From an uncultured Bacteroidaceae bacterium (lineage in GTDB: Bacteria > Bacteroidota > Bacteroidia > Bacteroidales > Bacteroidaceae), in NCBI GenBank assembly GCA_905235305.1, contig CAJOLC010000011.1:1-64000 (forward strand): a stretch of DNA of 64,000 nt. Reading direction: 5' to 3'. The stretch's first letter is position 1. Every line of letters starts with the position of its first letter. A program made the translations under genes and the position numbers. This document shows, one piece after another, positions 34,201-42,049 of this stretch. The notes under the pieces were generated by a model. That model saw only the letters and a list, made by a program, of their open reading frames with translations. It did no database searches and had not been told where the DNA came from.

Positions 34201-35350
34201 GGGAGAGCTTTTCTTCGTCCTTTGCTTCACAGCTCAGGATGTTTGAGGCGAAGTTTTCGTTGATGTAAATATCCCTGTTAGTATTCTTGATGCGAAAGTA
34301 CTTGCCGGCAGCCGGCTCGGCACATCCGCTTTGGGCAAGCAGGTCGGCCTCCACATCTTCTAAGGTGAAGTTGTCGGCAACTGCTATGTTCCAGTCGCTG
34401 CCGCTATCGTCCAGACAGCTCCATTTGTAGAGTGTTGTGCCGTCGTTTCCGAGGTTGAGGCAGGAAAGGCCGCTGAAGTCGCTGCGTTCGGAGACGTTTA
34501 TGTAGGCATCGTTTGTGCCGTTGTTGGGGCTGAATTGTATGTAGAGCGTCTTGGGGGAACCAGATGGCGTGCGGAAGTCGTTGTCTGAGCTGAGGTAGGA
34601 ACCTGTGTTGCCGTTACGGAGTGTATAGCCTGCGCCGGACTTCGAGACTATCCAGACCTGTGCCAGGCTGCTGTTGCTGGCGGCAGCTCCTATGCAGGTC
34701 TCGCTTCCGGCGGCGAGTCGGACGCCCGGTCTTCTGCGGTTGGTGAGGCGGACGAGGTTCTTATTGTTCAGCACATAGTTGACGTATGCCTGGCCGGTGA
34801 GACTGGACAAGTCGGAGAGGTTGACTGGAAGGAAAGCCCACTCGCCCTCGTTTCCCACAGCATTTGGACTCGTAACTGCTGTGAGGACACCGTTGCTGTT
34901 CCGCAGGAAGTAACGTGAATTGCACCGCAATGTCCAGAGTCCTTCGGTGTCGAGTGCCATGATGTCGTAGGCGTTCCTTGAAGCAGCGGTGGCAGTTGTG
35001 CCGTAGTTCTTGGTGTTTGTGACGTTGTTGTAGTAGTTGCCTAAGCCCGTCTTGAAGTAGTACTTGCCATCGTCGGCCTCTTCTAACCGGACGAGATAGC
35101 CTGCGCTGGCCGTGGCTTCGGTGCCGTTGGGCGAAGAAGTCGAGACGCCGAGCGTGTTGTTCGGACCCTCGACTATGTAGGCATTTGTGGCTGCATTGAA
35201 GATAACGTACCACCGGTTTGTTTCGAGCGAGGTGGCAGCACCGCCGAGGCTGATGATTTTCTCATCAAATTCACTCGTTTGTGCCCTGACGGAAGAGGCA
35301 CCGAGTATCGCGAAGAGCGATGCGAAAACGAGTCTGAAAAAGGTCTTCAT
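31208..35350 (-). CDS. Secreted M60-family (enhancin-like) metallopeptidase
   Basis: The 1380-aa protein has a signal peptide (LVFASLFAILGASSVRAQ) and then about 350 residues of beta-rich, lectin-like modules (repeated W-containing units such as YWTLVRLTNGTWLIQNVC). The M60 catalytic region follows: zinc site GPSHEIGHNHQACFN near residue 827 and the third ligand Glu in VGATEVSNN. The last residues NIAGQRVSKPSKGIYIVGGR form a tail typical of secreted Bacteroidetes proteins. Characterised M60 enzymes cut mucin-type O-glycoproteins, so this is probably a surface enzyme for host or plant glycoproteins. A TATTTTTG promoter box lies 40 bases upstream. The DUF6057, PD40 and GH30 genes follow on the same strand. 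Confidence 0.88.
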   Translation of the reverse strand: MKTFFRLVFASLFAILGASSVRAQTSEFDEKIISLGGAATSLETNRWYVIFNAATNAYIVEGPNNTLGVSTSSPNGTEATASAGYLVRLEEADDGKYYFKTGLGNYYNNVTNTKNYGTTATAASRNAYDIMALDTEGLWTLRCNSRYFLRNSNGVLTAVTSPNAVGNEGEWAFLPVNLSDLSSLTGQAYVNYVLNNKNLVRLTNRRRPGVRLAAGSETCIGAAASNSSLAQVWIVSKSGAGYTLRNGNTGSYLSSDNDFRTPSGSPKTLYIQFSPNNGTNDAYINVSERSDFSGLSCLNLGNDGTTLYKWSCLDDSGSDWNIAVADNFTLEDVEADLLAQSGCAEPAAGKYFRIKNTNRDIYINENFASNILSCEAKDEEKLSQYWTLVRLTNGTWLIQNVCTQRYVSLQNGTLSTQYRTSTSKPSSGFTIQRTNDTSLLNYFILDTRTVGLHCDAGCNVVGWTTDNDNSVWAFEEAELDDDFIAEGRGKLDNYAALLRNFNAYKASLSKLFQDNACTILKEDIQEMTDEELAANENFASLNADIQAMVLKVKNNTWQSFTSSSGYSRQQFERFFRIRDDFFPYSHYQLMAGNQYAGMSYSFGRLSGPTGIVGKTGDIIYIYLDEEPSKDCLLQAEVVMDSESPGDHQTGSTTTLHAGLNAVLLGQPSTLYIFYQLNDPEKYIADYPAAKIHIEGGQLQGYFDYTRGMTNEDWTLLCERLLDKSNVINLKCDRLVFAMLNQLVQDAAGRNGNMEGLMRIWNNFVECEEDLMGFKEDLQGRYRNVWNAFSVNHGYMYATTYGTYYSDGTIPTVMNYDTMTSSSGAIWGPSHEIGHNHQACFNIVGATEVSNNLFSNVNVFLQGVSTTRGARVTETLNDFASGTGWFGMDIWEQTRFYFQLYLYFHAQGHKPDFYPTLFKLLRQDPIRKRSNTYDSSLQKNGVTVGGYLSYGRQDYLHMAKKMCDAAQLDLSELFEVNGMFVPYNKYYLDDYGDYWVTTTQQDIDEAKAYMARYPKAPSICFIDDRIKLSASISDGLLEGKPKSAYRVAYDVVEAPIGYADVGQWTDFINDYQTNGYYYGISTSQGTTTYTIYGSGAIGFKVYDKEGNLIYLSNEKRFTIPSYVPVKMADGFKIVACEANGYEVLVPYGPSLNRGEMIAYYEGNPTPHTLYYYGTGTAGVSEMNPLPANSIAFVKAGQTDRKQPTEELLANTNVVGPDNIAQSIIIDGDKPFFIPADFMAQSLTFTKSGEGYQALCLPFDTHSGGGIVGEDGTVNPYPETFSAGSPILFLDNASIAESDRQVHAGTYAETESGYIYDGTSFVYAENISPFTYVWDNPDGIREIPGRQQKTDDMLPVYNIAGQRVSKPSKGIYIVGGRKIMLK

Positions 35351-35389
35351 AATGTATTAGATTCTGCTTTGTGTGGTCACTTTACGGTA

Positions 35390-35397
35390 CAAAAATA
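35390..35397 (-). promoter_or_regulatory. Promoter -7 box for the M60 operon
   Basis: CAAAAATA on the + strand reads TATTTTTG on the - strand, about 40 bases before the M60 ATG. Confidence 0.45.
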
Positions 35398-35479
35398 ATA
35401 AAAAATGTACACGCGCGCAAGGAAAAGTGACATTTTTCGCGCTTAAACAAAGAAAAAGGGGGCGTGAAGGAGACTTGCG

Positions 35480-36457
35480 TCACCTTACAAGAAGCCATGT
35501 GAGATAGGTCAGATAGCACAAGACGAGCAGAAAACCTTCCCACTTGCAAAACTTCCTGCTTGTCCAGCCGACGAGCCAGACAAGGACGCAACTGCCGATG
35601 AGCATGTACCAGTCTACAGACGTGATTTCCGTGACGACCATAGGAACAATGCTGCTGCAAATGCCGATGACGAAGGTGATATTGAAGACGTTGCTGCCGA
35701 TGACGTTTCCAAGCGCCAGACCATAGCTGCCCTTCCGCGCCGCCATTACGCTGGTGGCAAGCTCCGGAAGGCTTGTCCCGCCTGCAAGAATCGTCATGCC
35801 TATGACGCTTTCACTTATCCCCCATTCGCGGGCCACTGCTGCCGCATTGTCGACCAGGACATGGCCTCCCGCGACGAGTGCAATGATGCCCACCAGGATG
35901 AGCGCAATGATGCGGAGCATCGGCATTTCCTCGGACGAATCCCGACTCGCCGAAGGGGAGCCGGCGACGGCTTGAGCCTTCCTGTCCATCAGTGCAACCC
36001 GGTAGGCCATAAACAAATAGCCGCAGAAGTAGGCGACAAGCAAGATGCCTTCCCACCTGTCAATCAGGCCGCTGGAACTGGCGAAGACGCAAAGGAGGAC
36101 TGAAGCCATGAGGCAGATGGGGATGTCGCGATACAGGAGCGATGCTTCCACCTGGATGTTTCTCATGAAAGCCGAGGCGCCGGTTATCACGAGAATATTG
36201 AAGATATTGCTGCCCATCACGTTGCCCACACTCATGTCTCCGCTGCCCCTGAGCACACTCATGAAGCTGACTGTGAACTCAGGCAGGCTCGTTCCAAGCG
36301 AAACGACGGTCAGGCCGATGACAAGTTCGCTCACATTCAACCGCCGTGCCAGCCCGCAGGCACCATCGGTAAAGCGGTCCGCGCCCCATAAAACGACCGC
36401 GAAACATACGATAATCAGGGTAACTTCAAGCCACATATCTTCCGAATTCGGCTGCAA
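35480..36457 (-). CDS. Calcium/sodium antiporter (CaCA family, YrbG-like)
   Basis: The 325-aa inner-membrane protein has two internally repeated halves. Each carries the alpha-repeat signature: VSLGTSLPEFTVSFMSVLRG with NVMGSNIFNILVITG in the first, and LAGGTSLPELATSVMAARKG with NVIGSNVFNITFVIG in the second. It exchanges Ca2+ for Na+. Its promoter box is at 36455-36462. It lies 129 bases upstream of the M60 gene on the same strand and may or may not be read together with it. Confidence 0.92.
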   Translation of the reverse strand: MQPNSEDMWLEVTLIIVCFAVVLWGADRFTDGACGLARRLNVSELVIGLTVVSLGTSLPEFTVSFMSVLRGSGDMSVGNVMGSNIFNILVITGASAFMRNIQVEASLLYRDIPICLMASVLLCVFASSSGLIDRWEGILLVAYFCGYLFMAYRVALMDRKAQAVAGSPSASRDSSEEMPMLRIIALILVGIIALVAGGHVLVDNAAAVAREWGISESVIGMTILAGGTSLPELATSVMAARKGSYGLALGNVIGSNVFNITFVIGICSSIVPMVVTEITSVDWYMLIGSCVLVWLVGWTSRKFCKWEGFLLVLCYLTYLTWLLVR

Positions 36458-36462
36458 AGGTA
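36455..36462 (-). promoter_or_regulatory. Promoter -7 box for the Ca/Na antiporter
   Basis: CAAAGGTA on the + strand reads TACCTTTG on the - strand. It touches the annotated ATG (36455-36457), so either the transcript starts inside the frame or translation begins at a later codon. Position 36445 onward should be checked. Confidence 0.45.
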
Positions 36463-36749
36463 CGAATTTTAATCTAAAGTCCCACGCGAATTCATCATTA
36501 TTTTCTGCCGTCGGCCAACGACAGAATGCCTGAATGGTGAGAAATGTAAATAATTTTTCATGCCCGACATCACGCTCTGCGAATCATGTCCCGACTTGAA
36601 CTGATCGCAGAAACAGATCGCCATGACGGATGAAGCGGCAGCAGAAAATGCATTTCCCCCACCCTCGCGGGCGGTCGAACCAACCCGCTCAAACAGAGCA
36701 TTTTGCAAAGTCATCCGCAGAAAGTCAGGAAAACCTGCCGTGAGACCGG

Positions 36750-36815
36750 CCAACGCGACGTGAGATCTTTGCCAACGCGACACGTCCCATCTGCCAACGC
36801 GACACGAGATCTTTT
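36750..36815. repeat. 22-bp tandem array, locus E (3 units)
   Basis: Units lie at 36750-36771, 36772-36793 and 36794-36815. All begin CCAACGCGAC. The variable parts are GTGAGATCTTTG, ACGTCCCATCTG and ACGAGATCTTTT. A degenerate copy (TGCCGTGAGACCGG) precedes them. The words GCGACACGTCCC and TTGCCAA tie it to arrays F and I. Confidence 0.85.
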
Positions 36816-37100
36816 CAGGTTTGACTGCTCGACACCCGTTTTTGCTCATTTCGAACCGGCAGGCATGTGCTTTCACAAATCTGGAAATGTAAAGATTTAT
36901 TCAGCGGCTCCACTCGTCGTCCCGACAAATTTGTCGTTTCAACCCGCAATCCCCGACAAGTCAAGACACCTGCCGCAAAGAGTTCTTTTTCGCCACCCGA
37001 AGCGTCGTTTCTTGTGCCGAAACAGGGCTGTAATTAATCTATTTCTCGTTTTTTAAGTTTCCTTAATACAATTTTTGCTTGCGGTTTTGCTATTTCTTTT

Positions 37101-37108
37101 TACCTTTG
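37101..37108 (+). promoter_or_regulatory. Promoter -7 box for the TPR-protein gene
   Basis: TACCTTTG, with TTTG at 37074-37077 (23-base spacing). The start is near 37114, leaving a ~90-base leader. Confidence 0.65.
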
Positions 37109-37114
37109 CACTCA

Positions 37115-37203
37115 GAAATAGACGGACCGAGACCCGTCGAATCCCTTCGGGGGATGCAACAGTGACATATAATATTATAGTAAACAAGTAAAATTCAATA
37201 GCA
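37115..37203 (+). promoter_or_regulatory. Structured 5' leader of the TPR-protein gene
   Basis: Two small stem-loops stand in a row: GACGG/CCGTC (37121-37138) and ATCCC-TTCGG-GGGAT (37141-37155), the latter capped by a TTCG-type loop. They are followed by an AT-rich run to the ATG at 37204. They may protect the mRNA 5' end or regulate translation; no known riboswitch is recognised. Confidence 0.4.
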
Positions 37204-38616
37204 ATGAAGAAACTCACACTCGCTATGTTGCTCGCCATCACAGGAGCAACGGCAATGGCACAGAACTTTGAAGGCTCCACCATCGAAGAGCGCATCGCGT
37301 TCTCAACCGGTGACAACGAGGACACCATCAAGACTGCCAAGGGCTACATCACAATGTTCCAGCTGACTAACTCAAACAAAGAGTACAAGGACATGTATGA
37401 AAGCTACAAGTGGATAAAGGCTTTTGCCCCCTACGCACAAAACGGCATCTACACGCAGGGACCTTTCATGTTCTACAACCTCATCAATGCCGAGCAGGAT
37501 CCTGCAAAGAAGAAGGCTTACTTCGATGAGATGATGGAGCTCTTCGACCTGAGACAGAAGAACCTCGATGCCCTGAACTCCTTCGCCAAGACAAAAAGCA
37601 CCCTGGGCGACGTGCTCAGTGTGAAGGCCGAATACTACAACTGGACGGCTCCCATAGCACTTGGCGACAAGTTCGACCTGCGCGAATCCTACAAGAACTT
37701 CGCCGAAGCCATCAAGATGGTTAATGAGCAGGGTGGACGCGAAATCACAGGTTCCTTCCTCCAGACCTTCTTCTTGGTCAGCGATGCAGTCTACAAGGCA
37801 ATGCCCAACACCAAGCGTGAACAGTACCTCCAAGACTACCTGGACAGCAAGGATGCTTGCGAGAAGATGCTCCAGCTCGCCAAAGAAGCTCAGGAAGCCG
37901 GCGACACGGCAAAGGCCAGACAACTCGTGACGACATACGACGCGCCTCTTGCCGCCATCGAACAAATCTTCTCGCAGAGCGGAGCGGCAGACAGCGCCCA
38001 AATCATCGCCATCTATACAAAGAAGTTCGAAGACTACAAGTCCGACATCAACAAACTGAACTCCAGCCTGAACATCATGCAGGACAACGACTGCGACGAG
38101 TCGGACATCTACTACCAGTATGCAGAGGCTGCCTACGCCCTCCAACCTACCTACACCAGCGCCATCGGCTTGGCTCAGAAGGCTCAAAAGGACGCTCAGT
38201 CCGACAAGATGCTTGAATACTACAACAAGGCACTTGAACTTGCATCGAGCGACGCAAACCGCGGCAAGATCTGTCTGAACATCAGCAATGGCCTCACCAA
38301 AAGCAAGCAGTACACCGGCGCTTTGACCTATGCCGAGAGAGCCATCACATATAACCCCGAGCTTACGGGAAAAGCCTACCTGAAAATGGCGAACATCAAC
38401 ACAATGCTTGGTCAATACAACGATGCTATCGCCTTCTGCGACAAGGCAAGTGCTGCCGACATCACCGTCAGCGGCTCAGCAAACCGCCTGAAGGACAACA
38501 TAAAGAAGGCCCAGGCTAACCAGGCGGCTAACGCTGCTGCACTGAAAGCCTACAACGACTTCAAGGCTCGCCAGAAAGCAGAAGAGGACTTCTGGAGCGG
38601 CGGAGCAAAGAAGTAA
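37204..38616 (+). CDS. Exported TPR-repeat protein
   Basis: The 470-aa protein has a signal peptide (MKKLTLAMLLAITGATAMAQ) and is otherwise helical. TPR-like repeats are clearest in the last 170 residues (SDIYYQYAEAAYALQPTYTS, KMLEYYNKALELASSDANRG, YTGALTYAERAITYNPELTG, AYLKMANINTMLGQYNDAIA). The end is basic (KAYNDFKARQKAEED...). It is probably a periplasmic protein-protein interaction scaffold. It stands alone with its own promoter, leader and terminator. The function is unknown. Confidence 0.75.
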   Translation: MKKLTLAMLLAITGATAMAQNFEGSTIEERIAFSTGDNEDTIKTAKGYITMFQLTNSNKEYKDMYESYKWIKAFAPYAQNGIYTQGPFMFYNLINAEQDPAKKKAYFDEMMELFDLRQKNLDALNSFAKTKSTLGDVLSVKAEYYNWTAPIALGDKFDLRESYKNFAEAIKMVNEQGGREITGSFLQTFFLVSDAVYKAMPNTKREQYLQDYLDSKDACEKMLQLAKEAQEAGDTAKARQLVTTYDAPLAAIEQIFSQSGAADSAQIIAIYTKKFEDYKSDINKLNSSLNIMQDNDCDESDIYYQYAEAAYALQPTYTSAIGLAQKAQKDAQSDKMLEYYNKALELASSDANRGKICLNISNGLTKSKQYTGALTYAERAITYNPELTGKAYLKMANINTMLGQYNDAIAFCDKASAADITVSGSANRLKDNIKKAQANQAANAAALKAYNDFKARQKAEEDFWSGGAKK

Positions 38617-38647
38617 GGCAGACAGACAGAAGAACCACATAATCAGG

Positions 38648-38680
38648 CCCGCTGTGCTAATCGCACGGCGGGTCTTTTCG
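38648..38680 (+). terminator. Intrinsic terminator of the TPR-protein gene
   Basis: CCCGCTGTGC / GCACGGCGGG (one mismatch) with a TAATC loop at 38648-38672, followed by TCTTTTC, 31 bases after the stop codon. Confidence 0.8.
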
Positions 38681-38794
38681 TATCCCACACCTCTCATCCC
38701 GTTTCTGCGTCTCATTTTTCGCAACTTCATCCCTCAGACATCACACTATTCCTTTTCCTCTTTTTCATTTGCGCCTTTTACAAGGGGGAAAACC

Positions 38795-39115
38795 ATTGGT
38801 GTCCGGTAAATAAGTTTCGTCCTCGGTTATAACCCGCTTGTTTACAGGCGTCATTAAAAATGAAAGGATGAAAGTGAAGGATGGGGCTGCGCCTTGATGA
38901 GGGCAGACATCCTGGCACGCCCAGCAGGACCCTTCCAGAGATGTCTGTAAAAGCGACGTGTCCCTACGGGCAGAGCGACGCGTCCCTATGGGCAGAGCGA
39001 CGTGTCCCTATGGGCAGAGCGACGCGTCCCTGTTGGCAATGCGACTATAGGATTAAAAAAACGTCACATTACAGAAAAAAGGGGGCTTACTAACCGTCAT
39101 TTACCGGACACCAGT
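38795..39115. repeat. MITE-like element 1 with 17-bp terminal inverted repeats
   Basis: The left end 38795-38811 (ATTGGTGTCCGGTAAAT) and right end 39099-39115 are inverted copies with one mismatch. The first ~60 bases match element 2 at 62813 (GGTGTCCGG..AAATA.GTTTC.TCCTCG.TTATAACCC, then TGTTTA.AGGCG). It has no open frame for a transposase and encloses the 22-bp array F. It is probably a non-autonomous mobile or structural repeat. Confidence 0.7.
38953..39040. repeat. 22-bp tandem array, locus F (4 units)
   Basis: Units lie at 38953-38974, 38975-38996, 38997-39018 and 39019-39040. They read GCGACGYGTCCCTA then YGGGCAGA; the last ends TGTTGGCAAT and is followed by GCGACTATAGGATTAAAA. Array I (62658-62723) has the same units, last-unit variant and trailing sequence. 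Confidence 0.92.
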
Positions 39116-39378
39116 AGAAAAAAATCAAAAAAAACGACAAAAAGCATTGTAATAGTAAAGAAATTTAGTAACTTTACACACTGAAAGTGTAAAAATGCCT
39201 CAATAGCGAGGCAAAACCTACGCGATTTGACGATAAACGGGACAGATGACTGAATCGCATGGGCAAGGCAATTCCCGCAGGCAAACAACGAGACGCCCCA
39301 TCCCCGCTCGCGCGACGAAACCATCGGCAACATCAGAAAAAACACGACTTCTAAACTCTAAACACTAAACCAAATACA

Positions 39379-39591
39379 ATGACAAACCAACTCTTATTCC
39401 TCGGTAGTCTGGGCGGCCAGGAAATCATCATCATCGCCCTCGTCATCCTGCTCCTCTTCGGAGGCAAGAAGATTCCCGAACTCATGCATGGCCTCGGCAA
39501 AGGTGTGTCGCAGTTCAAGAAAGGCATGAACGACATCGAAAAGGAAATCAATGCAGAACCTGACCAAATAGACGACAACAACAACAAATAA
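39379..39591 (+). CDS. tatA: Twin-arginine translocase subunit TatA
   Basis: The 70-aa protein has the TatA/E layout: a short N-terminus, one membrane helix ([20 protein letters not shown]), an amphipathic helix ([20 protein letters not shown]) and an acidic tail. It forms the pore-like assembly of the Tat export system with TatC. tatC lies 3.5 kb downstream rather than next to it; three sugar-enzyme genes sit between them on the same strand. Confidence 0.93.
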   Translation: MTNQLLFLGSLGGQEIIIIALVILLLFGGKKIPELMHGLGKGVSQFKKGMNDIEKEINAEPDQIDDNNNK

Positions 39592-39627
39592 CCCTAAGTT
39601 AAATCAACTAAACACTTTCCAAATCTT

Positions 39628-41151
39628 ATGAAAGACATGTCAAGAAGATCGTTCCTCAAAGCAGGAACAGCAGCAACAGCTGCACTTGCAATGGCTCCCA
39701 CAGACGTGCTGGGCAAGGCTAAGGCAACAAAGAAAAACGTTCCGACAGGCAAAATCAAGCTCCTCGGCGTAGGCGTAGGCGGCCGCGGTCATGCCGACAT
39801 CAACGGCGTCACCTACAAGGGAAAGGGCGAAATCTATGACGACATCGAGTTCATCGGCATGTGCGACGTCGACTTCAAGTATGCAAAAGGCGTCCTCGAA
39901 GAATATCAGAAACTCTTCCCCAAGATGAAAGTCTACAACGACTACAAGAAGATGTATGCCGAACTGCTTGACCAGGCAGACGCCGTCATCTGCGGTACCG
40001 CCGACCACACACACGCCATCATCTGTGCCGAGGCACTGGCAGCAGGCAAGCATGTGTACTGCGAAAAGCCCCTGACTCGTACCGTCTACGAATCCCGTTT
40101 GCTCACAAAACTCGCTGCCAAGGCCGGCGTTGCCACACAGATGGGAAACCAGGGTTCAAGCGGCGAAGGCGTAAATCTGGTATGCGAATGGATATGGAAC
40201 GGCGAGATTGGTGAAGTGACCCGCGTCGACGCGTTCACAGACCGTCCCATCTGGCCGCAAGGACTGGAACGTCCGGAAGAGGTTCACGAGATTCCCAGCA
40301 CACTGAACTGGGATGCCTTCATCGGCCCGGCTCCAAAGCGTCCTTACAACTCAATCTATCACCCCTGGAATTTCCGCGGATGGTGGGACTTCGGAACAGG
40401 CGCTCTTGGTGACATGGCTTGCCACATCCTCCACCCTGTATTCAAAGCCCTCGACCTCGGATATCCCATCAAGGCAGAAGGCAGCTCCACTCCCCTCATG
40501 TCAGACTGCTGCCCCAGCGCACAGGTTGTCAAGCTGACTTATCCCGCTCGCCCGAACCGTCCGAAGGTAGCTATGCCCGAAGTCGTCGTGACATGGAGCG
40601 ACGGCGGTATCGTGCCCTTCCGTCCCGAAGGACTTGCCGTCGGTAAAGACCTCAACGTAAGCGGTGGCGGTGCTATCTTCTACGGCACAAAGGACATTCT
40701 TGTCGTAGGCTGCTACGGCGAGAGACCTTACCTCGTAAGTGGTCGCGTGCCCAACGCACCGAAAGTATGTCGCCGCGTCACAGAAAGCCATCAGCGCGAC
40801 TGGATCCGTGCCATCAAGGAAATCCGCTCAGGTAAGAGCGACTGGGTGAAGACAGCATCCGACTTCAGCGAAGCAGGTCCCTTCAACGAGATGGTAGCAA
40901 TGGGTGTGGTAGCAACACGCCTGCAAGGCCTGAACCAGACGCTTGAATGGGACGGCGAGAACATGCGCTTCACCAACATTCCTGAGAAGGCCACCGTACG
41001 TGCCATGCTCAAAGACGGCTTCTCTATTCACGACGGACACCCAACGTTCAACAAAACCTATACCGAACCCGTCAACGCCCGCGAGTTTGCAGCAGAGCTC
41101 ATCAAGCCTAAGTACCAGAATGGCTATGTCCTGCCCGACATGCCCGCATAA
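39628..41151 (+). CDS. Tat-exported Gfo/Idh/MocA-family oxidoreductase
   Basis: The 507-aa protein has a twin-arginine signal (MSRRSFLKAGTAATAALAMA). A Rossmann domain follows (LLGVGVGGRGHADINGVTYK, CDVDFKYAKG), then the EKP motif of the family in HVYCEKPLTRTVYESR and a C-terminal alpha/beta domain (WNFRGWWDFGTGALGDMACH). Family enzymes oxidise sugars with a tightly bound NAD(P). Export in folded form through Tat fits a cofactor loaded in the cytoplasm. It lies 36 bases after tatA and 21 before the DUF1080 gene. Together with the next two genes it resembles the 3-keto-glycoside route known from Bacteroides, where it would be the 3-dehydrogenase. Confidence 0.9.
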   Translation: MKDMSRRSFLKAGTAATAALAMAPTDVLGKAKATKKNVPTGKIKLLGVGVGGRGHADINGVTYKGKGEIYDDIEFIGMCDVDFKYAKGVLEEYQKLFPKMKVYNDYKKMYAELLDQADAVICGTADHTHAIICAEALAAGKHVYCEKPLTRTVYESRLLTKLAAKAGVATQMGNQGSSGEGVNLVCEWIWNGEIGEVTRVDAFTDRPIWPQGLERPEEVHEIPSTLNWDAFIGPAPKRPYNSIYHPWNFRGWWDFGTGALGDMACHILHPVFKALDLGYPIKAEGSSTPLMSDCCPSAQVVKLTYPARPNRPKVAMPEVVVTWSDGGIVPFRPEGLAVGKDLNVSGGGAIFYGTKDILVVGCYGERPYLVSGRVPNAPKVCRRVTESHQRDWIRAIKEIRSGKSDWVKTASDFSEAGPFNEMVAMGVVATRLQGLNQTLEWDGENMRFTNIPEKATVRAMLKDGFSIHDGHPTFNKTYTEPVNAREFAAELIKPKYQNGYVLPDMPA

Positions 41152-41172
41152 ACGACTTCTATTCTTTCGATA

Positions 41173-42036
41173 ATGAAACTAAGGAACCTCTTAGCCGCAG
41201 CAGTCATGACTGCTGCGGCTGGCGTACAGGCTCAGCCACAGTACGTCATCATAGAAAATCCTCAAGTCGACCTCAGTACGCTGAAGGTCGATAAGGACGG
41301 CTACTATGTCCTCTTCGATGGAACAAGCCTCAACGGCTGGCGCGGATACTGCAAAGATCATGTGCCAAGCAAGTGGAACATCAAGGACGGCGCCCTGCAC
41401 TTCGACGGCCGCACCTCCAACGGTGAAGGCGGCGACATCATCTTCGCACATAAATTCAAGAACTTCGAGTTCGAAATTGAGTGGAAGATTGCAGAAGGAG
41501 GCAACTCCGGCATCTTTTATCTCGGCAAGGAAACGGCAACCATCAACAACGATGCTCCCAGAACCGAAGAGACAAAGGCAGGCAATGTGACCATCACGCA
41601 GACCATCGACAATCGCGGCAGACTCAACTACCAGCCCATCTACATCAGTTGCCCCGAATGCCAGGTACTCGACAACGAACGTCACCCCGACGCAAAACTC
41701 GGCGCAACTCTCGGCATCCGTCAGAGCACAAGTCTCTATGACATGATCGTCGCCAAACCTCAGAACGCAAATCCTGCCGGCCAGTGGAACAAAGTGAAAA
41801 TAGTCGTGAAGAACGGCAAGGTGACTCACTTCCAGAATGGCGTAAAGGTGTTGAGCTACACTTTAGCCGACAAGTCTTGGGTTGACCTCGTCCAGACCTC
41901 TAAGTTCAGCCAAAAGAACTGGCCTCTTGCCTACGAAATCATGAAAGACTGTGGCAAGGAAGCCGGCTACTTCGGCATGCAAGACCATGGCGACGAAGTA
42001 TGGTATCGCAACATCCGCGTCAAGGTAATCAAATAA
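41173..42036 (+). CDS. Exported DUF1080 (3-keto-disaccharide hydrolase) protein
   Basis: The 287-aa protein has a signal peptide (LLAAAVMTAAAGVQAQ) and the DUF1080 jelly-roll: YYVLFDGTSLNGWRGYC, WNIKDGALHFDGRTSNGEGG, IIFAHKFKNFEFEIEWKIAE, GNSGIFYLGKE and the closing YFGMQDHGDEVWYRNIRVK. Members cleave 3-keto-glycosides or bind glycans. Its placement 21 bases after a Gfo/Idh/MocA dehydrogenase and 13 before a TIM-barrel isomerase supports the former. Confidence 0.88.
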   Translation: MKLRNLLAAAVMTAAAGVQAQPQYVIIENPQVDLSTLKVDKDGYYVLFDGTSLNGWRGYCKDHVPSKWNIKDGALHFDGRTSNGEGGDIIFAHKFKNFEFEIEWKIAEGGNSGIFYLGKETATINNDAPRTEETKAGNVTITQTIDNRGRLNYQPIYISCPECQVLDNERHPDAKLGATLGIRQSTSLYDMIVAKPQNANPAGQWNKVKIVVKNGKVTHFQNGVKVLSYTLADKSWVDLVQTSKFSQKNWPLAYEIMKDCGKEAGYFGMQDHGDEVWYRNIRVKVIK

Positions 42037-42049
42037 TATATATATAATA

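Larger units (their letters stand above)
36463..37203. other. Gene-free stretch with array E and the TPR-protein promoter and leader
   Basis: This 740-base divergent intergenic region contains a 22-bp array (36750-36815), a CGACAAATTTGTCG palindrome near 36935, the + strand promoter box TACCTTTG (37101-37108) and a structured leader. No coding frame in it has family resemblance. Confidence 0.6.
38681..39378. other. Gene-free stretch holding a TIR element, array F and the tatA leader
   Basis: From left to right: an unremarkable CT-rich stretch; the 321-base element bounded by ATTGGTGTCCGGTAAAT-type inverted ends (38795-39115) with a 22-bp array inside; then a 260-base leader region before tatA. 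A weak TAACTTTA box (39169-39176), a hairpin TTTACAC/GTGTAAA and a hairpin GCCTC/GAGGC are visible in that leader. No convincing gene. Confidence 0.6.

Noticed and set aside
38953..39040. A 22-bp array considered as a CRISPR
   Set aside because: Units are contiguous with no unique spacers, there are only 3-4 copies, and no cas gene is in the window.
38881..39093. A 70-codon frame across array F
   Set aside because: It is a translation of the 22-bp repeats inside a TIR element, with no homology or promoter.
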